Source: an uncultured Collinsella sp.
Lineage (GTDB): Bacteria; Actinomycetota; Coriobacteriia; Coriobacteriales; Coriobacteriaceae
Assembly (NCBI GenBank): GCA_900548935.1
Contig: URMR01000008.1
Location: forward strand, 1-25,269
Length of the DNA: 25,269 bases
Direction: 5' to 3'
Both the position numbers and the translations under genes were made by a program. The notes beneath the pieces were generated by a model that worked only from the letters and a program-made list of their open reading frames with translations, did no database searches and was not told the origin of the DNA. This document shows, one piece after another, positions 7,882-13,827 of the stretch (positions are counted from its first letter, which is position 1; each line of letters starts with the position of its first letter).

Positions 7882-8725
7882 GTGCGAGAGCAATATCGAT
7901 GAGCTGATAGTCCCCGGGCTCGTGGGAATTCCTGGAACGGTTTCGTCAAGGCTCGCAGAATATCGGGACTGGCACGGTGATGTCCAAGCAGTTGTTTCTG
8001 ATTTAGAGACATGCGCTTCGAATCTTGAGACTCAAGGCCTGGCCATTACGGCGATTGACTTTGTTAACCCCTGCGCCCGTTACTCGGAGGTTTCCTTTGA
8101 GCTCGGTAACCATGCGGTCCACGCTCGTTTGATTGAGCCTGTTGGTCGTGCCCGAGTATCTGAGCGCGTGCCGCTGTGCCTGATGTTCCACGACATCGAT
8201 CGGCCTGTGCGCGGCTGGCATCACATGACGAGATTTGCCGCCATGGGGTATGCCGTCCTCGCGCTGGATGACGATGTTGCTGGTGCGGACGACCTGCAGC
8301 GGGGGATTTCTTCGCCCGCTTTTGTCGAGCGCGTCCGTTGGGGCTGCGCGTTGGCGAAGGTTGCGCGCAATCTTGATGGCATGGACCCCGACCGCATCTT
8401 TGCATGGGGCGAGGGCCTTGGCGGCGGAGTCGCGCTGGCGGTTTCTGCTCTGGACGAGCGGGGCCTCGCCTGCACGGCGGTTGCCAATCCGCTTCCTGGC
8501 GGCCTCGAGGCGCTGTCGTCTCGGGTGCGCGGATCGGTGCTCATGGGCACATCGCTCATGGATGCCGCGAGCGACCCCAAGGGCCAGTTTGCCGTATTCA
8601 ACGGTCTTGAGTGTGACCGGAGGCATATCATCTATGCCAAATACGCTCACGAGCGCATCAATGCGTTCGAAAACGAAGTCGTCGACTTCTTTAACCAAAC
8701 GTTCTACTCGTGTTCTTTGGCCTAG
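7874..8725 (+). CDS. CE7-like pseudo-esterase, tandem paralogue lacking the catalytic serine
   Basis: This 283-residue protein has the same fold and order of segments as the upstream esterase. VPLCLMFHDID aligns with VPLVLQFHGYP, GYAVLALD with GMALIALD, and GQFAVFNGLECDRRH with TQFAVYNNLSCDKRH. The nucleophile elbow reads GEGLGGG where the active enzyme has GASQGGG, so Gly181 replaces Ser; the RGQ-like motif is also lost. The triad acid (Asp230 in SLMDAAS) and the His259-Glu260 pair in YAHERI are kept. The frame is intact and a GGAGGGGAGG site precedes the ATG, which overlaps the upstream stop (ATGTCTAA), so it is translated and coupled rather than a decayed gene. A structural or regulatory partner of the active esterase, or a sugar-binding protein, is plausible; no function is proven. 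Confidence 0.7.
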   Translation: MSKCESNIDELIVPGLVGIPGTVSSRLAEYRDWHGDVQAVVSDLETCASNLETQGLAITAIDFVNPCARYSEVSFELGNHAVHARLIEPVGRARVSERVPLCLMFHDIDRPVRGWHHMTRFAAMGYAVLALDDDVAGADDLQRGISSPAFVERVRWGCALAKVARNLDGMDPDRIFAWGEGLGGGVALAVSALDERGLACTAVANPLPGGLEALSSRVRGSVLMGTSLMDAASDPKGQFAVFNGLECDRRHIIYAKYAHERINAFENEVVDFFNQTFYSCSLA

Positions 8726-8793
8726 ACGGCCTGGACACTGCCAACAAGAGTGGGCGGCATAGGGTCGCCCGCCAGACAACTAAGGAGATTCTT

Positions 8794-9714
8794 GTGGCAA
8801 CTCAGAAATTCACCGGCGTTATCCCTCCCGTCGTTGTTCCCGATACCGAAGACCACCAGCTCGATGTTGCCTCCTTTGAGCGCAGCATCAACCGCATGAT
8901 CGATGCCGGCGTCGATGGCCTGTTCTTCCTGGGCTCCTCGGGCGAGGTCGTCTTCTCCACCGACGAGCGCCGTCGCCAGATTGTCGCCGAGGCCGTGCGC
9001 ATCGTCGACCACCGCGTGCCTGTTCTGGTCGGCATCATCGATACCGAGACCGAGCGCATGATCGAGCATGGTAAGGTCGCTCAGGAGCTGGGCGCCGATG
9101 CGCTTGTCGCCACCTGCCCGTTCTATGCCCTGCAGGGCATGACCGAGGTCGAGGAGCACTTCCGCATCCTGCACGAGGAGCTCGACCTGCCCATCTTCGC
9201 CTACGACATCCCCGTGTGCGTCCACACCAAGCTCCCCTGGAAGCTCCTTGCCAAGCTCGGCGCCGAGGGCGTCCTGGCCGGCGTCAAGGATTCCTCGGGT
9301 GATGACATCTCGTTCCGCTACCTCGTTCAGGAGAACGAGAAGAACGGCCATCCGATGAGCATTCTCACCGGTCACGAGGTTGTTGTCGACGGTGCCTACC
9401 TCGGTGGCGCCGACGGTTCCGTCCCGGGTCTCGCCAACGTTGAGCCCGAGGGCTACGTGCGTCAGTGGAAGGCCGCTCAGGCCGGCGACTGGGCTACCGT
9501 CAAGGCCGAGCAGGACCGCCTCAATGAGATTTCGCACATCTGGGATGTCACCTCGGGCGTCCAGGGCTATGCCGGTGGCGTCGGCGCCTTCAAGACCGCT
9601 ATGAACCTCATGGGTATCTTCGACAGCCCGACCATGCCGCGCCCGGTGAAGGCCATGACCGGCGAGAACGTCGAGGCTATTAAGAAGGTCCTCCAGGACA
9701 ACGGTCTCCTTTAA
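8794..9714 (+). CDS. nanA: DapA/NanA-family aldolase, probable N-acetylneuraminate lyase
   Basis: This is a 306-residue (beta/alpha)8-barrel class I aldolase. GTG at 8794 is chosen because TAAGGAG lies 6 bases upstream and the product opens with the family start (TGVIPPVVVP). The pyruvate-binding motif is GSSGE (47-51), the catalytic Tyr137 is in FAYDIP, and the Schiff-base Lys165 is in GVKDSSGD. Members of this superfamily include N-acetylneuraminate lyase, dihydrodipicolinate synthase and sugar-acid aldolases. NanE and a ROK kinase lie directly downstream, so cleavage of N-acetylneuraminate to ManNAc and pyruvate is the best reading. The motifs are not a textbook NanA signature (GSTGE, YSIP), so a related acylated sugar-acid substrate remains possible. 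Codon use is highly biased, unlike the two esterase genes just upstream. Confidence 0.75.
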   Translation: MATQKFTGVIPPVVVPDTEDHQLDVASFERSINRMIDAGVDGLFFLGSSGEVVFSTDERRRQIVAEAVRIVDHRVPVLVGIIDTETERMIEHGKVAQELGADALVATCPFYALQGMTEVEEHFRILHEELDLPIFAYDIPVCVHTKLPWKLLAKLGAEGVLAGVKDSSGDDISFRYLVQENEKNGHPMSILTGHEVVVDGAYLGGADGSVPGLANVEPEGYVRQWKAAQAGDWATVKAEQDRLNEISHIWDVTSGVQGYAGGVGAFKTAMNLMGIFDSPTMPRPVKAMTGENVEAIKKVLQDNGLL

Positions 9715-9718
9715 AGCT

Positions 9719-9811
9719 TTCCCAGGCACCCGACCTCGCCGTTCAACCGTGCGGCCATGACCCATTAGGTCAATGGCCACACGGTTTCTCGGCGATCTCG
9801 GGCACCTGGAA
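9719..9811 (+). repeat. Long imperfect hairpin (about 93 nt) between aldolase and kinase genes
   Basis: Starting five bases after the aldolase stop, left-arm blocks CCAGG, CCCGA, TCGCCG, AACCGTG, GGCCAT and GACC pair in order with right-arm blocks GGTC, ATGGCC, CACGGTT, CGGCGA, TCGGG and CCTGG, leaving a CATTA loop at 9763-9767. Mismatches are small internal loops. No T-run follows (the next bases are AAACC), so it is not a simple terminator. It could be a mobile palindromic repeat, an mRNA processing or stability element, or a structured RNA. Confidence 0.6.
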
Positions 9812-9868
9812 AACCTTTACCGCGCTGTGGCGGCTAGCCTGACGGCGCATTTCCTGTAGTTGTTTTTA

Positions 9869-9881
9869 TCTCCTAAGGAGA
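9869..9881 (+). promoter_or_regulatory. Ribosome binding site of the kinase gene inside a small hairpin
   Basis: TCTCC (9869-9873) can pair with GGAGA (9877-9881) across TAA, burying the TAAGGAG Shine-Dalgarno that serves the ATG at 9887. A T5 run (9863-9867) precedes it. The short stem would melt easily, so any effect on translation is probably modest. Confidence 0.3.
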
Positions 9882-9886
9882 GCGAC

Positions 9887-10852
9887 ATGGAGAACAAGTA
9901 CATTTGCTCCGTTGATATCGGCGGCACCAAGATTGCGACCGCCATTATGGAGTACCCGGCTGACGGTAGTGTGCCCCATCCCGTTTTTGAGGCCGAGGTT
10001 CCCACCGAGGCCCAAGAGGGCGGCGAGGCCGTCTTCCAGCGTATCGAGGCGTCCATCAAGGCTGCTCTCGAGGCGAATCCCGATGTTGAGGTCCTTGGCG
10101 TCGGTATCGGTGCCGCAGGCGTCGTCGATCCCAAGACGGGCGCCATCGCGTATGCCAACGAGATCATGCCCGGCTGGTCCGGCGTCCAGTTGGGGCCGCG
10201 TCTGCGCGAGGACCTCGGTCTTCCCGTTGCCGTTGTAGGCGACGTGCAGGCTCATGCTCTGGGCGAGGCCCACTGGGGCGTCGGCAAGGGCAAGTTCTCC
10301 GTCTTGTGTCTTGGCATCGGTACGGGCATCGGCGGCGCATATGTCGAGAACGGCCGCGTGATGCAGGGCTTCCATGGTGCTGCCGGTCATATGGGCCACA
10401 TCGAGTGCTCGGCTGCCGCCGGCATTCCCTGCGCTTGCGGGCGTTCTGGCCATCTGGAGTCGGTTGCTTCGGGCACTTCCATTGGTCGAATGTACGATGA
10501 GCGTTTTGGCCGCGTCGACCCCAGCCGTCCTTCGGTCGGTCGCGATGTGAACGACCTGTGCCGTGCGGGCGACGCAAAGGCGACCGAGGTCATCCATGAC
10601 GCCGGCTTTGCGCTGGGTGCCAGCTTGGGCTCGCTCGCTAACATCCTGGACCCTGAGGTCATCGTGCTTTCGGGCGGCGTGATTCACCAAGGTCCCGATT
10701 GGCGTTCACAGACGTGGAAGGATTCGGTGCACGAGGGCTATGCCAGCCAGGCGCTCGATCCGCTTCAGGACACGCCGATCCTCATCGGTTCTCTGGAGGG
10801 CGATGCTCCGCTCATCGGTGCCGCCGAACACCTTCTTGCATCGTTGAAGTAA
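9887..10852 (+). CDS. nanK: ROK-family sugar kinase, probable N-acetylmannosamine kinase
   Basis: This is a 321-residue ROK (repressor/ORF/kinase) protein without the N-terminal helix-turn-helix of ROK repressors, hence a kinase. DIGGTKIATAIM (10-21) is the phosphate-binding motif, Asp119 in VVGDVQAHALGE is the expected catalytic base, and GIGTGIGGAYVENG (144-157) precedes the sugar/zinc region GHMGHIEC...CACGRSGHLE. The usual zinc motif CxCGxxGC here ends in His189 instead of Cys (Cys182, Cys184 present). ATG 9887 is used because TAAGGAG lies seven bases upstream; a TTG at 9860 has no such site. Position between the aldolase and nanE supports phosphorylation of ManNAc to ManNAc-6-P; glucose or another hexose is the main alternative. 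Confidence 0.75.
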   Translation: MENKYICSVDIGGTKIATAIMEYPADGSVPHPVFEAEVPTEAQEGGEAVFQRIEASIKAALEANPDVEVLGVGIGAAGVVDPKTGAIAYANEIMPGWSGVQLGPRLREDLGLPVAVVGDVQAHALGEAHWGVGKGKFSVLCLGIGTGIGGAYVENGRVMQGFHGAAGHMGHIECSAAAGIPCACGRSGHLESVASGTSIGRMYDERFGRVDPSRPSVGRDVNDLCRAGDAKATEVIHDAGFALGASLGSLANILDPEVIVLSGGVIHQGPDWRSQTWKDSVHEGYASQALDPLQDTPILIGSLEGDAPLIGAAEHLLASLK

Positions 10853-10869
10853 ACATAACTACCAAGTGC

Positions 10870-10974
10870 GCCTTCTGAGGTGCCGCAGATTGACGTGAAA
10901 GAGGAGCGAAGCGTACTTCGGTACGTGAGCGACGGTTTGAACGTCAAGGTGCGGTGTCTCAGAAGGCTGTTTTT
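10870..10974 (+). ncRNA. 98-nt structured hairpin with UUCG apex and trailing T-run before nanE
   Basis: G10870-A887 pairs with T950-C967 (18 pairs, three of them G-T, all contiguous). After a 2x2 mismatch, TTGACGT (10890-10896) pairs with ACGTCAA (10941-10947). At the apex CGTAC-TTCG-GTACG (10912-10925) is a perfect stem closed by a cUUCGg tetraloop, one of the most stable RNA loops. TGTTTTT follows at 10968-10974, so the whole can act as a long intrinsic terminator or attenuator between the kinase and nanE. It may alternatively be a copy of a dispersed palindromic repeat. GAGCGA occurs on both sides of the apex as a direct repeat. Confidence 0.6.
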
Positions 10975-10992
10975 AGAAAGGTTGAGTCGAAC

Positions 10993-11679
10993 ATGACCGT
11001 CGATCCTTTGATTCAATCCCTGAAGGGCAAGCTCGTCGTGAGCGTTCAGGCGTATATGGGCGAGCCGCTTCGCACGCCCGAGACCATGGCTCAAATGTCT
11101 CGCGCTTGCGAGCTCGGTGGCGCCGCCGCCATTCGCTGCCAGGGCCTTGCCGACATCGCCGCCATTAAGGGCCGCTGCGAGGTCCCCGTCATCGGCTTGT
11201 GGAAGGATGGTCACGAGGGCGTCTACATCACGCCGACGCTGCGTCACGCTCGCGCCTGCGTTGCTGCGGGTGCCGATATCGTGGCGATTGACGCCACCGA
11301 TCGCCCGCGTCCCGATGGCAAGACCGTCGAGGACACCTTCCGTCCGCTGCACGAGGAGGGCGTGCTCCTGATGGCCGACTGTGCCACCATCGAGGATATT
11401 CGTCGTGCTGTCGACATGGGCTTCGACCTGGTGTCCACCACGCTTTCTCATGGTGTTGCCGCTATCGACTGCACCATGGCCGATGGCCCTGATTTGCCGC
11501 TTCTGCGTCAGGCGACCGAGGAATTCCCCGGTCTTCCCATCATCTGCGAGGGCCGCGTGCACACGCCCGAGGAGGCCCGCGCCGCGATTGATGCGGGCGC
11601 CTGGGCCGTTGTCGTCGGCACCGCCATCACGCACCCCACGAGTATTACAAGTTGGTTCAAGGCTGCGCTTGAGGCGTAA
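10993..11679 (+). CDS. nanE: Putative N-acetylmannosamine-6-phosphate 2-epimerase
   Basis: This is a 228-residue TIM-barrel protein of the NanE family, which converts ManNAc-6-P into GlcNAc-6-P in the cytoplasm. Recognisable elements are LVVSVQA near the N-terminus (usually LIVSCQA), the catalytic lysine region IGLWKDGHEGVYITPT (Lys71), AGADIVAIDATDRPRP, and the phosphate-binding end CEGRVHTPEEA...VVGTAITHP. The length matches the family. ATG 10993 is preceded by AGAAAGG at a somewhat long 11-nt spacing. This is the most diagnostic gene for assigning the cassette to sialic acid catabolism. The structured element just upstream suggests its level may be set separately from the kinase. Confidence 0.92.
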   Translation: MTVDPLIQSLKGKLVVSVQAYMGEPLRTPETMAQMSRACELGGAAAIRCQGLADIAAIKGRCEVPVIGLWKDGHEGVYITPTLRHARACVAAGADIVAIDATDRPRPDGKTVEDTFRPLHEEGVLLMADCATIEDIRRAVDMGFDLVSTTLSHGVAAIDCTMADGPDLPLLRQATEEFPGLPIICEGRVHTPEEARAAIDAGAWAVVVGTAITHPTSITSWFKAALEA

Positions 11680-11706
11680 GACAGGCCTCGTATCCGCTTG
11701 GGGCGG

Positions 11707-11712
11707 TATACT
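11707..11712 (+). promoter_or_regulatory. Possible -10 element for rapZ-whiA
   Basis: TATACT matches the sigma-70 -10 consensus at five of six positions and lies 19 bases before the terminator-like hairpin that precedes rapZ. No convincing -35 is visible at 16-18 bp, so confidence is low. If used, the transcript would start just ahead of the hairpin. Confidence 0.25.
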
Positions 11713-11730
11713 CAATAAAGGCAATTGATC

Positions 11731-11766
11731 GCGCGGGATCCGCTGGCCGGGTCCCGCGCTTGTTTT
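11731..11766 (+). terminator. Strong intrinsic terminator abutting the rapZ ribosome binding site
   Basis: GCGCGGGATCCG (11731-11742) pairs with CGGGTCCCGCGC (11748-11759), 12 pairs with one T-G, loop CTGGC, followed by TTGTTTT (11760-11766). The next base begins AGGAGG, the rapZ Shine-Dalgarno. It ends the nanE transcript, but it leaves no space for a promoter between hairpin and rapZ, so it may also work as an attenuator. Confidence 0.85.
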
Positions 11767-11777
11767 AGGAGGCACAC

Positions 11778-12698
11778 ATGCAAAAGGGAGATGCCATGGA
11801 TGCGGCGGAGCGCTCGGAGCGCATCCCCGATATCGTCATCATCACCGGAATGTCCGGATCGGGCCGAACGCAGGCCATGCATGTGTTCGAGGACATGGGC
11901 TATTTTTGCATCGACAACTTGCCTCCGCGTCTGATCGCCCAGCTTGCCGAACTCGTCGGCATCAATACGGGCGTGGGCAGGCATCTCGCCGTCACCTGCG
12001 ATTTGCGTAGCCAGGGACTGTTTGACGAGTTGCTCGATGCGGTCGCCGCGCTCGAAGAGCGCGAGATGAGCTGCGACATCGTGTTCCTGGAGGCTTCTGA
12101 CGAGGTGCTGATTCGTCGCTACAGCGAAAATCGCCGCCGTCATCCCATTGCCAAGCCGGGGGAGACTACGGCCGATGCCATTCAGCGCGAGCGCCTTCAG
12201 CTTCAGGGCGTGCGCGACCGAGCCGATATGATTATCGACACGAGCCGTCTGCGCACCTCTGCGCTGCGCAACAAGCTACGTATGGCATTTTCCGAGCTGT
12301 CCGACCAGCAGCTCATGGACGTCCACGTGTTCTCGTTTGGCTTTAAGCACGGCATGCCCGTCGAGGCGGACATTATGATCGACGTCCGCTTCCTGCCTAA
12401 TCCGTTCTACGATCCCGAGATGCGCACCATGACCGGTCTCGATAAGAAAGTCTCTGACTTTGTTCTGGACCATCCCAAGACCCAGGAGTTCTGGAAGGCC
12501 TGGACGCAGCTGCTCGATACGGTCATGCCCGGCTATATCGCGGAGGGCAAGCCACAGCTTTCTATTGCCATCGGCTGCACGGGCGGTCAACACCGCAGCG
12601 TTGCCATCGCCGAGGCCACGGCACGTTATTTGGAAGGCGCCCAGTATCACGTGAGCATTTCCCATCGCGACCTGTCGCGCGCTAACACGAAAGCATAG
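11778..12698 (+). CDS. rapZ: RapZ-family nucleotide-binding protein
   Basis: This is a 306-residue member of the RapZ/YvcJ family of P-loop proteins that bind nucleotides. In Enterobacteria RapZ delivers the sRNA GlmZ for decay and so controls glucosamine-6-phosphate synthase; in Gram-positives its role is less clear. The Walker A-like motif is GMSGSGRT (24-31), followed by FEDMGYFCIDNLPP (37-50), CDLRSQG (74-80) and the C-terminal GCTGGQHRS (266-274), all family hallmarks. An Arg in place of the Walker lysine is seen in actinobacterial relatives. ATG 11778 has AGGAGG five bases upstream; a second in-frame ATG at 11796 is less well placed. It lies six bases before whiA, as one operon. Confidence 0.93.
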   Translation: MQKGDAMDAAERSERIPDIVIITGMSGSGRTQAMHVFEDMGYFCIDNLPPRLIAQLAELVGINTGVGRHLAVTCDLRSQGLFDELLDAVAALEEREMSCDIVFLEASDEVLIRRYSENRRRHPIAKPGETTADAIQRERLQLQGVRDRADMIIDTSRLRTSALRNKLRMAFSELSDQQLMDVHVFSFGFKHGMPVEADIMIDVRFLPNPFYDPEMRTMTGLDKKVSDFVLDHPKTQEFWKAWTQLLDTVMPGYIAEGKPQLSIAIGCTGGQHRSVAIAEATARYLEGAQYHVSISHRDLSRANTKA

Positions 12699-12704
12699 GT
12701 CTGC

Positions 12705-13634
12705 ATGTCGTTTACCGCCGAGGTGCGTGACGAGCTCGCGCGCTGCGAACCCGAATGTGAATACTGCGATTTGTCGACGCTTGCCGCCCTGACGCGTGTG
12801 AGCGGTACACTTTCGCTGGCCGGCTCCGGGCGGTATCGTTTGACGGTCGCGACCGAGACGGGCGCCGTCGCGCGTACGATGATCACGCTGACGCATCGCA
12901 TCCTTAAGCTCAAAACGGAATTCACCGTTCGTAAATCGGTCTTGCATAAGGTCCGTAACTATCTCATTACCCTGCCCGATCAGCCCGACCTGGACAAGGC
13001 TCTGGTGCTGCTGGGCATTCTCGACCGCAGGGGAGGGCTCGTCGCTGGTGTTCCCCGGCACATCGTTGCCCGTCCCTGCTGCAGGCTTGCCTACATCCGC
13101 GGCGCGCTCATCGCCGGCGGTTTCGTGGCCGATCCACGCGGCGATTTTCATTTGGAGATTGCGGTGCAGGGCGAGCAATATGCCAAGGGACTTTGCGATC
13201 TGTTGGAGCAGATTGGGGTCCATGCGCGTGTTAATGCACGGCGCGGATCCTTTGCTGTCTACATTAAGAGCGCCGAGGAGATCGAGCAGCTCCTAAAGCT
13301 GGTCGGCGCCAAGCGCAGCGTTGCCGAGATCGAGGAAGCGCGCGCGGTCAAATTGGTTAAGAACGACGTAAACCGTCGCGTGAATGCCGAACTGGCCAAT
13401 CAGACCAGAAGTGCGAGTGCCGCCCAGCATCAGCTTGCGTTGATCGATGAGCTCGAACAGCGGGGTTTGCGCGACGCGCTTCCGGACGCCTTGGCGGTCT
13501 TTTGCGACCTGCGCGAGCGCTATCCCGATCTGTCGCTGCGCGATCTGGGCGAGATGGCTGACCCTCCCTTGTCGAAGTCTGCCCTGTACCATCGCGTTTT
13601 GAGGCTTGAAAAGCTCATTGAAGCAAACAAGTAG
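12705..13634 (+). CDS. whiA: DNA-binding protein WhiA
   Basis: This is a 309-residue WhiA-family protein. WhiA has an N-terminal LAGLIDADG-homing-endonuclease-like domain without nuclease function and a C-terminal helix-turn-helix; it activates sporulation septation in Streptomyces and affects cell division in Bacillus. Here the N-terminal SFTAEVRDELAR and RGALIAGGFVADPRGDFHLEI (the LAGLIDADG-like part) are recognisable, and the C-terminus SLRDLGEMADPPLSKSALYHR (about 278-298) is the HTH. Its gene follows rapZ after six bases. In many genomes a yvcK/cofD-like gene sits between the two; it is absent here. A non-sporulating host would imply a cell-division or growth role. Confidence 0.92.
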   Translation: MSFTAEVRDELARCEPECEYCDLSTLAALTRVSGTLSLAGSGRYRLTVATETGAVARTMITLTHRILKLKTEFTVRKSVLHKVRNYLITLPDQPDLDKALVLLGILDRRGGLVAGVPRHIVARPCCRLAYIRGALIAGGFVADPRGDFHLEIAVQGEQYAKGLCDLLEQIGVHARVNARRGSFAVYIKSAEEIEQLLKLVGAKRSVAEIEEARAVKLVKNDVNRRVNAELANQTRSASAAQHQLALIDELEQRGLRDALPDALAVFCDLRERYPDLSLRDLGEMADPPLSKSALYHRVLRLEKLIEANK

Positions 13635-13679
13635 TTTGAAGTATCGACTTATATACGGATTTAGCTGCTATTTTATTCT

Positions 13680-13693
13680 TTAAAACGTTTTAA
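13680..13693. promoter_or_regulatory. Perfect 14-bp palindrome TTAAAACGTTTTAA upstream of gap
   Basis: The 14-bp sequence is fully self-complementary and centred on CG, like operators of LacI/GalR-type regulators. It lies about 35 bp upstream of the proposed gap -35 and contains the same 10-mer found at 976-985 ahead of the sialic acid transporter. AT-rich flanks could alternatively make it an UP-element-like region. Confidence 0.45.
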
Positions 13694-13709
13694 CGTAAAT
13701 TTGATTTTC

Positions 13710-13755
13710 AATTTCGAGCATTCTCGTGAAATTCAAGTCAAAAAAAAGGTATATT
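13710..13755 (+). promoter_or_regulatory. Probable promoter of the gap operon with an overlapping dyad
   Basis: TATATT (13750-13755) is a good -10 and GTGAAA (13726-13731) a partial -35 at 18-bp spacing, within an A-rich tract. The dyad AATTTCGAG (13710-13718) / CTCG-tg-AAATT (13723-13733) overlaps the -35, suggesting a regulator site. The leader of about 65 nt contains a GCGGGC/GCTCGC hairpin (about 13787-13804) before AAAGGAG. Confidence 0.5.
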
Positions 13756-13827
13756 AGGCGAGTGGTTAGTTTGTGGGCCTCAACGGCGGGCGCTGTAGCT
13801 CGCGGGGGCCTTACGAAAGGAGACACA

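Noticed and set aside
7874..8725. Second esterase-like gene as a frameshifted pseudogene
   Set aside because: The frame is open along the whole fold, with a good ribosome binding site, coupling to the upstream gene and conserved C-terminal Asp and His; only the catalytic Ser position is changed.
10860..10980. CRISPR-like or HEARO-type interpretation of the palindromic region before nanE
   Set aside because: There is only one copy, no spaced direct repeats and no cas or IsrB/TnpB-like gene; a single long hairpin explains it.
13780..13816. tRNA-like stretch (GGGCGCTGTAGCTCGC) in the gap leader
   Set aside because: It resembles a tRNA D-arm by eye, but no anticodon arm, T-arm or acceptor pairing follows; the bases form a short leader hairpin instead.
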